Under the pieces are notes generated by a model. The model made no database searches. It was not told the DNA's origin and saw only the letters and a list, made by a program, of their open reading frames with translations. Positions 42,277 through 51,429 of a DNA stretch of 64,000 nucleotides are shown piece after piece. The translations under genes and the position numbers were made by a program. Each line of letters begins with the position of its first letter. The first letter of the stretch is position 1. The stretch comes from Hymenobacter lapidiphilus (GTDB taxonomy: Bacteria > Bacteroidota > Bacteroidia > Cytophagales > Hymenobacteraceae): contig NZ_QVLT01000025.1 of NCBI RefSeq assembly GCF_003417065.2, positions 1 through 64,000 on the forward strand. Direction: 5' to 3'.

Positions 42277-42327
42277 GTCCAGCAGAACGGTGGCAAGCTA
42301 AACGGGCTCCGTTTGATGACTGGAGGG
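42277..42327 (+). repeat. Array repeat, diverged full type, forward orientation
   Basis: GTCCAGCAGAACGGTGGCAA, then GCTAAACGGGCTCC, then GTTTGATGACTGGAGGG. Last clear copy before the ABC export operon. Confidence 0.65.
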
Positions 42328-42406
42328 TTGCAAACGGTCATCTGTAAAACGCTATAAGAACTACCCAGCCTACTCAAATCACCGTTCCCAACCTATTCGC
42401 CTCTCA

Positions 42407-44761
42407 TCACTCGGCCTGCAGGCTCAGCACGGGGTTGCGGCGGGCGGCCCGCCAGGCCTGCACGCTTACGGTGAGCCAGGCAATGAGCAAGGCCCCCATC
42501 CCGGCCGCCGCGAAGTACCACCACTGCCACGCCACGCGGTAGGCAAAACCCTCCAGCCAGCGCTGCATCAGCAGGTAGCTCAGGGGCAGCGCCAGCACGA
42601 TGGCCACGACGACCAGTTGGGTCAGGCTGCTGGTCAACAGCCAGACGATGCTCAGCTCGCTTGCGCCCAAGGCCTTACGGATGCCGATTTCCTTGCGCCG
42701 TCGCTCGGCGGTGAAGGCCGCCAGCCCCAGCAGGCCCAGGGCGGAAATGAGGATGGCCAGCCCGGCGAAGTAGCGGGCGAGCACCGCCACCCGCCGCTCG
42801 GCCGCATACTGGGCCTGGTAGTCAGTATCCAGAAACGTGTAGTCGAGCGCAAAGCCGGGGTTGTAGGCGGCGTATAGCTGCTGCAGCCGCGCAATGGTGG
42901 CCTGCTCCGCGTTGGGCTGGAGCTTCACGAGCACCGTGTTCACCTGGGGGTCAAGTTGGAGAACAAGGGGTTTGATTTTCTCGTGCAGCGACTCGTAGTG
43001 AAAGTCGCCGACCACGCCCACGATGCGGGCGCCGTCGAGTTGTTGGCCCACGGGGTCGGTCATCCCCAGGCCGGTTACCAGGGCCTGGTTGACGAGGATG
43101 GCGGCGCTGTCGGCGCGGTACTGCGGCGCAAAGCTGTGGCCGGCGACCAGGTGCAGGCCCATCGTTTCCACCAGGTCATAATTGACCAGCATCGTCGCTA
43201 CGGGTAGGCGCTTCCCCCGCCAGCTCCTCTCCGCCACGTAGCGCCCGCCCAGGAAGCCGCCCAAAACGCTGGACGCCTGCACGACACCGGGCAGTTTCTT
43301 CACCTCGGCCAGAAACGCCGCCTGCTCACGTGCCGCCTTGCCGCCCGTATCGAAGCGCAGCACGTGGGCCTTATCGTAGCCCAGCGGCTGGCGCTGCACA
43401 AACGCCAGCTGCGCGTTAACGACCACCACGGCCACGATGAACAGCACCGAGAGCGTGAACTGCAGCACGACCAGGCCCTGCCGCGTCCACACGTCGCCGG
43501 CCCGGGTCGGCAGCTTGCCTTTGAGCACGGCCGCCGGCTGGAACCCCGACAGGTAGAAGGCGGGGTAGCTGCCCGCCAGCAGCCCCGTGCCCAGCGCCAG
43601 GGCCAAGCCGACCCCCACCAGCGGCCACTCCCAGTGCAAGGCTAGCGGCTTACCCGTCAGCGCGCTGAACTGCGGCAGCACGAGCTGTACCAGCCCCACG
43701 GCCACGATCAGGGCCAGCAGGGCCATCACCACGGACTCGGTCAGGTACTGGCCCACCAGCGCGGCGCGGCTCGCCCCCAGGGCCTTGCGAATGCCCACTT
43801 CCTTGACCCGCCGCGAGGCCTTGGCGGTGAACAGGTTCATGAAGTTGATGCTGGCAATCACCAGAATGAGCCCGGCAATCAGGGCCAGCAGCCGCACGTA
43901 GGCAATGCGCCCGCCGGTGGCGACGCCGTTTTCGTAGGTGCTGTGCAGGTACCCCGCCGCGAACGGTCGCACAAACAGCGTGCGCCCCTGGGCCTGCGCG
44001 CTTTTGGTTTTTAGCAACCCCGCCAGCTTGGCCTGAAACTGCGCGGGGTCGGCCCCCTGCTTCAAGGCCAGGTAAGTGTTGAAGGGGCCGTCGTCGTCCC
44101 ATTTGATGGTCTCGCTCATCTGCATCCGGTCTTTGAACGAGGCAAAAGGCAGCACGAAGTCAAACTGCTCGGACGAGTTGCGGGGCACCCCGGCAAACAC
44201 CCCAGCCACCAGGCTGGTCTGCGTGCTATCGGCGGCCAGTTGCCATTGCACGGCTTTGCCCAGGCTGTTCTGCGGCGACCCAAAGAGCTTCGTAGCCAGG
44301 GCTTCGGAGAGCACAATCGCGTGTTTATCCCGCAGCACCGTGGCGGGGGTGCCCACCAGCAGGGGGTAGGAAAACAGCTGGAAGAAATCCGGGTCCGCAT
44401 ATTTGGGGACGGCAGTCAGGTGCTGCCCGCCCGCCGTAAGCGTGAAGGCGGGGAAGAACGGAACCGGCGTGGTGGTGGCCACAAACTCAATCTCCGGCAT
44501 TTCCCGCCGCAGGGCCTCGGCCAGCAGCGGCACGGTGCCGGTTTGGGTCTCGATGCCGGCGGCCGTGCGGCGGTTTTCCAGCACCTGGTAGAGCCGGCCG
44601 TCCAGGGCGTGGTAGCGGTCGAAGCTGCGCTCGTCGCTTATCCACAGGTAGATGAGCAGCGCGCCGGCCAGGCCGGTGGAGAGGCCAATCAGGTTGAGAA
44701 AGAACGTGCCTTTGAACCGCTTGAAGTTGCGGTAAATAAGCAGCAAGGGGTAGGGAAGCAT
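42407..44761 (-). CDS. MacB-like ABC transporter permease (FtsX type)
   Basis: 784 residues: N-terminal membrane helix, MacB periplasmic domain (about 40-235), first FtsX permease block (about 290-405; RRVKEVGIRKALGASRAALV), second periplasmic domain (about 445-640) and second FtsX block (about 670-780; RRKEIGIRKALGASELSIVW). The tandem double-FtsX form is common in Bacteroidota. With the ATPase and adaptor upstream it forms a tripartite-type exporter of lipids, peptides or toxic compounds. Last gene of the operon; starts 21 bases after the ATPase stop. Confidence 0.93.
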   Translation of the reverse strand: MLPYPLLLIYRNFKRFKGTFFLNLIGLSTGLAGALLIYLWISDERSFDRYHALDGRLYQVLENRRTAAGIETQTGTVPLLAEALRREMPEIEFVATTTPVPFFPAFTLTAGGQHLTAVPKYADPDFFQLFSYPLLVGTPATVLRDKHAIVLSEALATKLFGSPQNSLGKAVQWQLAADSTQTSLVAGVFAGVPRNSSEQFDFVLPFASFKDRMQMSETIKWDDDGPFNTYLALKQGADPAQFQAKLAGLLKTKSAQAQGRTLFVRPFAAGYLHSTYENGVATGGRIAYVRLLALIAGLILVIASINFMNLFTAKASRRVKEVGIRKALGASRAALVGQYLTESVVMALLALIVAVGLVQLVLPQFSALTGKPLALHWEWPLVGVGLALALGTGLLAGSYPAFYLSGFQPAAVLKGKLPTRAGDVWTRQGLVVLQFTLSVLFIVAVVVVNAQLAFVQRQPLGYDKAHVLRFDTGGKAAREQAAFLAEVKKLPGVVQASSVLGGFLGGRYVAERSWRGKRLPVATMLVNYDLVETMGLHLVAGHSFAPQYRADSAAILVNQALVTGLGMTDPVGQQLDGARIVGVVGDFHYESLHEKIKPLVLQLDPQVNTVLVKLQPNAEQATIARLQQLYAAYNPGFALDYTFLDTDYQAQYAAERRVAVLARYFAGLAILISALGLLGLAAFTAERRRKEIGIRKALGASELSIVWLLTSSLTQLVVVAIVLALPLSYLLMQRWLEGFAYRVAWQWWYFAAAGMGALLIAWLTVSVQAWRAARRNPVLSLQAE

Positions 44762-44782
44762 GGCCGCAGGAAGAGGAATCGG

Positions 44783-45466
44783 TTAGAACTGGGGGCGGCT
44801 GTTTTCCAGCACCACCTGCCCGTCGAGCAGGCGGATGACGCGCCGGGCGTAGCGGGCATCGTGCTCGGAGTGCGTGACCATGAGCACAGTGGTGCCCGCC
44901 TCGTTCAATTCAGTCAGCAGCCCCAGCACGTCGTGGCCGCTGGCCGAGTCGAGGTTGCCGGTGGGCTCGTCGCAGAGCAGCAGCGGCGGGGCGTTGACCA
45001 CGGCGCGGGCCACGGCCACGCGCTGCTGCTGGCCGCCCGAGAGTTGCAGCGGAAAGTGGTTGCGCCGGTGCAGCAGCTGCATTTTCTCCAGTACCTGTTC
45101 CACCCGCTGCCGCCGCTCGGCTGCCCCCACGCCGAGGTAGCGCAGGGGCAACTCCACGTTCTCAAACACCGTCAGCTCGTCAATCAGGTTGAAGCTCTGA
45201 AACACGAAGCCCAGGCTGCGCTTGCGCAGCTCGGCCCGCTGCCGCTCCGAGTAGCGGCTGGTCTCGGTGCCCAGCAATTGCAAGCTGCCGCCATCGGGCT
45301 CATCGAGCAAACCTAGCAGGTTGAGCAGCGTTGATTTGCCGCAGCCCGAGGGGCCCATGATGGCCACAAACTCCCCCTGTTCCACCGTCAGCGAGACGTG
45401 GTTGAGCGCCTTGGTTTGCACCTCCTCGGTGCGGTAGAACTTTTCCAGATTTTCGGTCTTAATCAT
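44783..45466 (-). CDS. ABC transporter ATP-binding protein (LolD/MacB type)
   Basis: 227 residues. Walker [12 protein letters not shown]-loop region [12 protein letters not shown], signature [14 protein letters not shown], Walker [13 protein letters not shown] and His-switch [11 protein letters not shown] are all intact. Powers the double-FtsX permease encoded 21 bases downstream. The adaptor gene ends 13 bases upstream, so the three genes form one operon. Confidence 0.95.
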   Translation of the reverse strand: MIKTENLEKFYRTEEVQTKALNHVSLTVEQGEFVAIMGPSGCGKSTLLNLLGLLDEPDGGSLQLLGTETSRYSERQRAELRKRSLGFVFQSFNLIDELTVFENVELPLRYLGVGAAERRQRVEQVLEKMQLLHRRNHFPLQLSGGQQQRVAVARAVVNAPPLLLCDEPTGNLDSASGHDVLGLLTELNEAGTTVLMVTHSEHDARYARRVIRLLDGQVVLENSRPQF

Positions 45467-45479
45467 GGAGTTTGGGCGG

Positions 45480-46757
45480 TTAATTGTTTACTGATTGATT
45501 ATGGTTGGTGCCATCCAGAACCAACTCCTGGTGGTCAGCGTAGCCTTCGTAACTGGACGTTACGACCCGGTCACCAGGACGCAGGCCTGCCAGCACCTCG
45601 TAGTAGTCGGGGTTCTGCCGGCCCAGCCGGATGGCCACCCGCTGGGCCCGGGTGCCGTCGGCCCCCAGCTTGAACGCCCAGTTGCCCACGGTTTGCTGAT
45701 AAAAGCCGCCTTTGGGCAGCAGCACCGCCGGGGCCTTCGCACTCAGCGCCAGCCGGATGGGCAGGGTCTGGCCCCGCCGCAGGCTCGGTGGGGGCGCGCC
45801 GGTGAAGGCCAGGTCAATTTGCAGGCCTTTGGCCACCTGGGCGAAGACTTTGGTCACCCGCAAGGCATACGCCTGGCCCTCAATTATCACTTCGCCCACC
45901 TGACCGGTTTCGATGCGGGCAATGTAAAACTCGTCCACCGTGGCGTGTAATTTCACGCCTACCAATGCGTCAATCTGGCCCAGGCGCTGGCCCCGGGTTT
46001 TGGCCTCGCCCACTTCCGCGGCCAGCGAGCTGAGCCGGCCGCCGACCGGGGCCCGCAGCAGCAAATCGTCCAGTTTGCGCCGCATCAGGGCCAGGTTGCT
46101 GCTCATGCGCCGCACCGATTCCTGCATCGTGCCCAGCTGCTGCAGCATGGCTACCGAATCCTGGCGCAGGGTCTGCTGCGTGAGCTGCCGCCGGCGCCGC
46201 TGGTAGTGGTAGGCGTTCTGGCTTTGCAGGTAGTCCTGCCGCGCAATCACCTGCTGGTCGTAGAGCTGTTGGTTGGAGTCGAACACCCGCCGGGCCTCGG
46301 CCAGTTGGAAGTCGATTTCGGCCAGCTGATTCTGGCGCAGGATGCGGTTTTGCAGCAGTTGGTTGCGGGTATTGCGCAGGTTGTTCATCAACTCGTACAC
46401 GGCCGTTTCGCGGTTCACCATTTCCAGCTGCAGGTCGGGGTTGGCCAGCTGGAGTAGGGGCTGGCCCGCCGTCAGGGTCGCGCCTTCTTCCACCAGTACC
46501 TGCTGCACGGTGCCGGCCTCCGCCGCGTCCAGGTACACGGTGCGCAGCGGCTGAACGACCCCATCAATGGCCGTGAATTCCTGAAAGTTGCCCCGGATTA
46601 CGGGGCTGATAGTTAGCCGGCTGGCTGCGACGTGCAGCCGCTGGCCCGGCCGGGGCCAGTAGATACCGGCCGCGCCCGTGGCCGCCAGCACCAGGATTCC
46701 CACCCACCACCAGCGGGCAACAAACCACCATTTCTTCTTCGGTATCAGGACATCCAT
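45480..46757 (-). CDS. Efflux periplasmic adaptor (HlyD/MacA-like)
   Basis: 425 residues: membrane anchor (WWWVGILVLAATGAAGIYW), lipoyl-like half motif (EAGTVQQVLVEEGATLTAGQ), a long coiled-coil hairpin (about 105-210) and beta-barrel segments (GQVGEVIIEGQAYALRVTK, then GLRPGDRVVTSSYEGY). It should link the inner-membrane ABC permease to an outer-membrane channel; no TolC-like gene is in the window. First gene of the operon, divergent from the NtrC-type regulator. Confidence 0.92.
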   Translation of the reverse strand: MDVLIPKKKWWFVARWWWVGILVLAATGAAGIYWPRPGQRLHVAASRLTISPVIRGNFQEFTAIDGVVQPLRTVYLDAAEAGTVQQVLVEEGATLTAGQPLLQLANPDLQLEMVNRETAVYELMNNLRNTRNQLLQNRILRQNQLAEIDFQLAEARRVFDSNQQLYDQQVIARQDYLQSQNAYHYQRRRRQLTQQTLRQDSVAMLQQLGTMQESVRRMSSNLALMRRKLDDLLLRAPVGGRLSSLAAEVGEAKTRGQRLGQIDALVGVKLHATVDEFYIARIETGQVGEVIIEGQAYALRVTKVFAQVAKGLQIDLAFTGAPPPSLRRGQTLPIRLALSAKAPAVLLPKGGFYQQTVGNWAFKLGADGTRAQRVAIRLGRQNPDYYEVLAGLRPGDRVVTSSYEGYADHQELVLDGTNHNQSVNN

Positions 46758-46803
46758 TCAGTTCGGCGCAGCAAGTAGCAGCAAGTAGCTATTGTCCCAA
46801 GGT

Positions 46804-46819
46804 GCCAAGAACGGTGCCT
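46804..46819 (-). promoter_or_regulatory. Candidate sigma-54 promoter of the ABC export operon
   Basis: On the minus strand AGGCACCGTTCTTGGC differs at two positions from TGGCAC-N5-TTGC. It lies 46 bases upstream of the adaptor start, and the divergent gene encodes a sigma-54 activator. Possible activator sites are the direct repeats CGGTTTCGATACA / CGGTTCCGATACA at 46887-46922. The rest of the 46758-47060 gap has no gene. Confidence 0.5.
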
Positions 46820-47060
46820 TACGCGAAAGCAACTGTGAATCAAGCGCATGAGCCGATAACCCACCAGCCCACTGTTGCCAAACGTCCGGTTTCGATACAG
46901 TTGACCGTTCGGTTCCGATACATTCTGAATGAGCCGCTGGGCGGAGCACGGCCTGGCAGATTGAAAACCAGTATTTTCCAGGGCCTGCACGGTTTATGTG
47001 GCCGGCATTGGCACAGACGCCTGCCATCCCCGACTTTTACGTTTTACCAAGCCCCTTTTC

Positions 47061-48425
47061 ATGAATCTGAAGCACGCCTGCATTCTGGTGGTAGACGACG
47101 AGCCCGATGTGCTGTTTGCCCTCAAGCTGCTGCTCAAAACGGAGGTGCGGGAAGTGGTGACGGAGAAAAATCCGGAACGGCTGCTCTCCCTGCTTGGCCA
47201 GCAGCCCTTCGACGCCGTGCTACTCGACATGAACTACCGCAGCGGCCAGGCGACCGGCAACGAGGGCTTCTACTGGCTGGGCCGTATCCGGGAGCACGCC
47301 CCTGCCACGGCCGTTATCCTACTAACGGCCTACGGCGACGTGCGCACGGCGGTGCGCGCCCTCAAGGCCGGGGCCACCGACTTTCTGCTCAAGCCCTGGC
47401 ACAACGACCAGCTGCTGCAAACGCTGGCCGCCGCCCTCCAACCTAAACCCGGCAGCAAAAGCAGTCCCAAAAAACCAGCCGATTCGGCCACTGATACCGT
47501 GCTGCTGGGCGAGTCAGTCGCCATGCAGGAAGTGCGCGCCATCATTGAAAAGGTTGCCCCGACCGAAGCCAACGTGCTGCTTCTCGGTGAGAACGGCACC
47601 GGCAAGGAGTTGGTCGCCAAAGCCCTGCACGAGCAGTCGCGGCGCGCTGCCCGGCCCTTCGTGGCCGCCGACGTGGCCGCGCTCAGCGAGGGGTTGTTTG
47701 AAAGCGAGTTGTTCGGGCACCTCAAGGGCGCGTTTACGGATGCCCAGGCCAGCCGCGTGGGCCGGTTTGAGGCGGCCACCGGGGGCACGTTGTTTCTGGA
47801 TGAGATTGGTAACATTGGCCTGCCCCAGCAAGCCAAGCTGCTCACGGCCCTGCAAAACCGCCAGGTGGTGCCGGTGGGGAGCAACGCGCCCATACCGGTG
47901 AACATTCGCCTGTTGTCGGCCACCAACGCCCCGTTGCACGCGCTGGTCGCCCGCGGGGCCTTTCGCCAGGATTTGATGTACCGCCTCAACACGGTTGAAA
48001 TTACGCTGCCGCCCCTGCGCGAGCGGGCCGACGACGTACAGCTATTGGCTCAACACTTTGCGCAGGTCTACGCGGTCCGCAACCGGCAACCCGTGCCGGA
48101 ATTCAGTGCCGCCGCCCTGCGCAAGCTCCAGGAGCACCCCTGGCCCGGCAACGTGCGGGAACTGCAACACGCCGTGGAGCGGGCCGTTATTCTGGCGACC
48201 GGACCCGTGCTGCTTCCGGCTGATTTCTCGTTTCGGAGTCCCGAATCGGCTGCTTCCGCGCCGGTTACGGCCATGGCGGAGCAGCCGCTGCCGTTGCTGG
48301 AAGTAGAAAAAAACGCCATTCAACAGGCCATTGCGCGCCATCAGGGCAACCTCACCAAAGCGGCCAAGGAGCTGGGTCTCACCCGCACCGCCCTCTACCG
48401 CCGGCTCGACAAGCATGCTATTTAA
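47061..48425 (+). CDS. NtrC-type sigma-54-dependent response regulator
   Basis: 454 residues from ATG 47061. Receiver with VVDDEPDVLFAL and phospho-Asp in VLLDMNYRSG; AAA+ domain with Walker A GENGTGKELVA, the sigma-54 contact loop KGAFTDAQ (a GAFTGA variant) and Walker B FLDEIGNIG; C-terminal Fis-type HTH (NLTKAAKELGLTRTALYRRL). It should open sigma-54 promoters of the divergent ABC export operon. Its end overlaps the kinase start by 11 bases. Confidence 0.94.
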   Translation: MNLKHACILVVDDEPDVLFALKLLLKTEVREVVTEKNPERLLSLLGQQPFDAVLLDMNYRSGQATGNEGFYWLGRIREHAPATAVILLTAYGDVRTAVRALKAGATDFLLKPWHNDQLLQTLAAALQPKPGSKSSPKKPADSATDTVLLGESVAMQEVRAIIEKVAPTEANVLLLGENGTGKELVAKALHEQSRRAARPFVAADVAALSEGLFESELFGHLKGAFTDAQASRVGRFEAATGGTLFLDEIGNIGLPQQAKLLTALQNRQVVPVGSNAPIPVNIRLLSATNAPLHALVARGAFRQDLMYRLNTVEITLPPLRERADDVQLLAQHFAQVYAVRNRQPVPEFSAAALRKLQEHPWPGNVRELQHAVERAVILATGPVLLPADFSFRSPESAASAPVTAMAEQPLPLLEVEKNAIQQAIARHQGNLTKAAKELGLTRTALYRRLDKHAI

Positions 48426-49770
48426 CCGCCTGGACGTGCGCCTGCTGGGGCGGTTGCTACTGCTGGTGGCCGCGCTGGCTGGGGGCGGCTACGCCATGCT
48501 GCACCATGGCTACGGGTTAGCCTTGGGGGCCTTGGTGCTGCTGCTAATCCTGGTGCTGGACCTGACCCGCTACCTGACACGCGGCCAGCAGGCCTTGGCC
48601 GATTTCACCCTGGCTCTGCAATACCGCGATTTTACGCGGCAGTACCCGGCGCAGTCCGGCCCGACGTCTCTACGGCCCCTGCACGAAGCCTTCAACCAAG
48701 TCAACGCCACGTTTCGGGAGTTGCGGGCCGAGCAGGAAGGGCAGTTTCAGTACCTGCAAACCATCCTGGCCCTGCTTGATACCGGCATCGTGTCCTACGA
48801 CGCGGCGGGCACCGTGGGCTGGGTGAACGAAGCATTTAAGCAGACGCTGCACCTGCCTTACCTGAAAAACATCCAGGCGCTGCAATCCCGGCAGCCCGTG
48901 TTGTACGAGGCCATCTGCCGAGCGGTGCCCGGCCAGCCCGTAGTAGTCAAGCTGACGGTAGGCCCGCAAGCGGTGCAGCTGCTCGTGTCCGCCACCCGGT
49001 TTACGCTCCGGGGCGAAGCGTTTACCCTCCTGGCCTTCAAGAACGTGAGCCAAGCCTTGGCAGATACCGAAACGGCTGCCTGGCAGCAATTGCTCCGGGT
49101 CATGACGCACGAAATCATGAACTCCGTCGCCCCCATTGCTTCGCTGGCTGATTCGTTGGGCCGCCACGTGCGGGTAGCCCAGCAGGAAGATTCGGCCGCC
49201 GAGTTGCTCGATGATGTAGGCACGGGCATTCGCATCATCCAGCAGCGCAGCGAAGGGCTGCTGCGCTTCGCCCAGGTGTACCGCGACTTTAGCTCCCTGG
49301 CCTCGCCGCAGCGCACCACCCTTTACGTGCAGGAATTGCTGCAGGCCACCCGGCAACTCCTGGCGGAGCAGCTGGCGGCGCAAGGCATCGAACTCACCCT
49401 TAGCGTCCGACCCGCGCACCTCACCCTGCACGCCGACGGCCACCTGCTGGAGCAAGTGCTCATCAATCTGGTCCTCAATGCGGCGCAGGCAGTTGCGCAA
49501 ACGCCCAATCCCCGCATCAGCCTGCGGGCCTGGTGCGCTGAACAGCAGCGGGTGGTTGTGGAGGTAAAAGACAACGGAACCGGTATTCCCGCCGACGTGC
49601 TGGAGAGCATCTTCGTTCCTTTTTTCACTACCCGTCCCAACGGCTCCGGGATTGGGCTAAGCCTGGCTAAGCAAATCATGCAATTGCACCAGGGCAGCAT
49701 TCAGGTCCATTCCGTAGAGGGGGCGGGCAGCGCGTTTCAGCTGTGGTTTCCCTCGTCAATTCCCCTTTAG
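48415..49770 (+). CDS. Sensor histidine kinase partner of the NtrC-type regulator
   Basis: 451 residues from ATG 48415. Two N-terminal membrane helices (LLGRLLLLVAALAGGGYAML and a second ending LLLILVLDLT), a PAS-like region (about 120-220), HisKA-type segment RVMTHEIMNSVAPIASLADS with the phospho-His, and HATPase_c (LVLNAAQAVAQTPNPR, GTGIPADVLESIF, GSGIGLSLAKQIM). Complete. Little periplasmic domain, so it likely senses a membrane or cytoplasmic cue linked to the exporter. Confidence 0.93.
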   Translation: MLFNRLDVRLLGRLLLLVAALAGGGYAMLHHGYGLALGALVLLLILVLDLTRYLTRGQQALADFTLALQYRDFTRQYPAQSGPTSLRPLHEAFNQVNATFRELRAEQEGQFQYLQTILALLDTGIVSYDAAGTVGWVNEAFKQTLHLPYLKNIQALQSRQPVLYEAICRAVPGQPVVVKLTVGPQAVQLLVSATRFTLRGEAFTLLAFKNVSQALADTETAAWQQLLRVMTHEIMNSVAPIASLADSLGRHVRVAQQEDSAAELLDDVGTGIRIIQQRSEGLLRFAQVYRDFSSLASPQRTTLYVQELLQATRQLLAEQLAAQGIELTLSVRPAHLTLHADGHLLEQVLINLVLNAAQAVAQTPNPRISLRAWCAEQQRVVVEVKDNGTGIPADVLESIFVPFFTTRPNGSGIGLSLAKQIMQLHQGSIQVHSVEGAGSAFQLWFPSSIPL

Positions 49771-49826
49771 GGGATGTCCGGGAAGCTAGATTACGTTAAG
49801 CAACCCTTTTAAGACAGGCTACTTAG

Positions 49827-50009
49827 ATGACCCAGCTTCCAAACGAAGAACCAACAGACGCAGGCCTGATGCAATCCAAGCCGCCAACGGAGAAGGAGTG
49901 GCAGGAAATTTCACATTTCATTGCCCAGAGCAAGCAACGAAGTGCGGGCCCGCGCAATGGATTGCCGCTATCCCCCAAGCGGCAACAATCCCGAGAAGAA
50001 GAACCGTAG
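49827..50009 (+). CDS. Small acidic protein, doubtful
   Basis: 60 residues, starting MTQLPNEEPTDAGLMQSKPP, followed by TEKEWQEISHFIAQSKQ and a basic tail. No family recognised; could be a genuine small plasmid protein or a chance frame. Beyond it 50010-50474 shows only short frames and a GC-rich hairpin at about 50354-50380 (CCCCCGG / CCGGGGG). Confidence 0.3.
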   Translation: MTQLPNEEPTDAGLMQSKPPTEKEWQEISHFIAQSKQRSAGPRNGLPLSPKRQQSREEEP

Positions 50010-50411
50010 CCTCGCCGAAATCCGCCGGCTACTCAATTCCTGCATACCCCCAGCGCTGAATCGGCTCATGAGCACGAGCCGAGCAGCTATCCGTCGGGCA
50101 GGCGGGCCTTCACCCGCCCGCTTCGGATGCGCGCCACTACGCTTTCAACCGATTAGTCATACTCGGCTTCTGAGGCGAATATCGGGTGCTGAAAAGGGGG
50201 AGATGAACCAGCCGGCGAACCTGCGTCAGGCGCCTGTTTCCTTTCTATACGAACGGCCCGAAGACGCTTTTTGGTTGACTTTGTCATGGCGTGAGCTGCC
50301 CAAGGCGCGATGGTTCAGAAGCGGGTGATGTAAACAATCAACCTTATAAAGAACCCCCGGCTGGTGGAACAACCGGGGGGCCTGAAGTGGGTGCTGATAC
50401 ACCCGGACTTC

Positions 50412-50449
50412 TACTCACTGAAACGGGAGGATCCAAAGTTAACCCGCAT
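50412..50449 (+). repeat. Possible outlying array repeat, degenerate
   Basis: CTCACTGAAACGGGAGGATC then CAAAGTTAACCCGC aligns loosely with the forward consensus. Confidence 0.35.
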
Positions 50450-50474
50450 TTTTAGATTCGGTTAGCGATTACCG

Positions 50475-50745
50475 GGTGTTGTTAAACAGCTAGGGAAAAC
50501 CTCCGAGTCCGTGGTCAACTGGGTGGGATGTTCGTGATAAGGTGCAAACGCGGCGCAAAGCCATCGAAAAACCGATAGCCTTACATACTCCTTCATTCAA
50601 TCGGAAGAAGCTAGTGAAAACGAACGTTTACACCATCACTCACGCGGTTATATCGACTTTTATTTAATCTACAGCGCTTTGTATTTGTAAAGTAGGCGGC
50701 TGCGCTCCTAGCTCGGAGGTTTTCCCCTAGTTGTTTAACAACACC
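50475..50745. mobile_element. MITE-like element with 33-base inverted ends
   Basis: Left end GGTGTTGTTAAACAGCTAGG continuing GAAAACCTCCGAG (50475-50507) matches the complement of 50712-50745 with one substitution and one inserted base. The 204-base interior has no gene. TTAC is present next to both ends and may be a target duplication. Confidence 0.65.
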
Positions 50746-50749
50746 TTAC

Positions 50750-51013
50750 ATGGACGACCAAGACCTGCGCAAGCGCGTCGACGACCAACTGAACAAGCTC
50801 GAAAGTACTCACCAGTTCGCTCGCGCCGTGTTCTATGGGCAAAACGGGCAATTTCGCTACGCCGGCAAGCAAGAACAACAGGTCGCCGATGCTTACAGAC
50901 GGCTCGTGCAAAACGTGCTTGTGTGTTAGAACTGCTTGTACCTGAACCGGCAGTTGTTCCAGGCCCCGCCTGCCGAGCGGCAGGCCCTGGCCGATGCCAT
51001 CGCCCGCATGTAA
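50750..51013 (+). pseudogene. Tn3-family transposase fragment with stop codons
   Basis: The frame from 50750 reads DDQDLRKRVDDQLNKLESTH then QFARAVFYGQNGQFRYAGKQ, the conserved C-terminal region of Tn3-family TnpA. A TAG interrupts it at 50927-50929 where the family has Trp before Asn, after which NCLYLNRQLFQAPPAERQAL continues to a second stop. It lacks the catalytic core, and the MITE-like element ends 4 bases upstream. A dead remnant. Confidence 0.65.
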
Positions 51014-51186
51014 CTGGACCGCTGGTACACCGTCCCTACTACCCTCGTCAAGCACCAGTGTGTCAGCGCTAGCTCCCCCGTTTCATTGGACGGCTATGAG
51101 GTATAGCCAGCAGTCGCTCATGGAGGGTGCACGTTCGGACGCACATCCAAAAATTCAGTGATGCCCATCCCGAGCGACCGGTGCGG

Positions 51187-51429
51187 TTACGAGCGGTTCA
51201 GGGAAGTCGGCGGAGCAAAGTGGAGCAATTCCGGCAGGGAAATCTCCAGGCCTTCTGCCAGGCAGGTTAATACGTCCAGAGTGGGCGACGTCTGAGCCGT
51301 TTCGATGCGGTAAACCGTTTTCTTGGTGATGTCGGCAACGTCCGCAAGCGCCTGCTGGCTCCAGCCACGGCGCTCGCGTAAATGCCGCAAATGAAGCCCA
51401 AAAGCTTGCCCACTGGCTGGTTTTTTCAC
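51187..51429 (-). CDS. XRE-family helix-turn-helix regulator
   Basis: 80 residues. HTH_3 domain (LRHLRERRGWSQQALADVAD, then TKKTVYRIETAQTSPTLDVL) followed by SLPELLHF. A single-domain repressor of the kind that regulates plasmid or toxin genes. It stands alone; the next gene on the right reads the other way. Target unknown. Confidence 0.85.
   Translation of the reverse strand: MKKPASGQAFGLHLRHLRERRGWSQQALADVADITKKTVYRIETAQTSPTLDVLTCLAEGLEISLPELLHFAPPTSLNRS

Noticed and set aside
20337..42327. CRISPR array as explanation of the repeats
   Set aside because: Repeats are imperfect, 0.3-3 kb apart, occur in two orientations and enclose genes; no cas genes are present.
20337..42327. Canonical integron attC sites
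   Set aside because: Ends do not give the RYYYAAC/GTTRRRY pair with complementary arms, and no IntI-type tyrosine recombinase is in the window; kept only as an analogy.
44240..45316. 358-codon plus-strand open frame over the ABC genes
   Set aside because: Antisense of the permease and ATPase genes; Gln/Val/Gly-rich shadow without domains.
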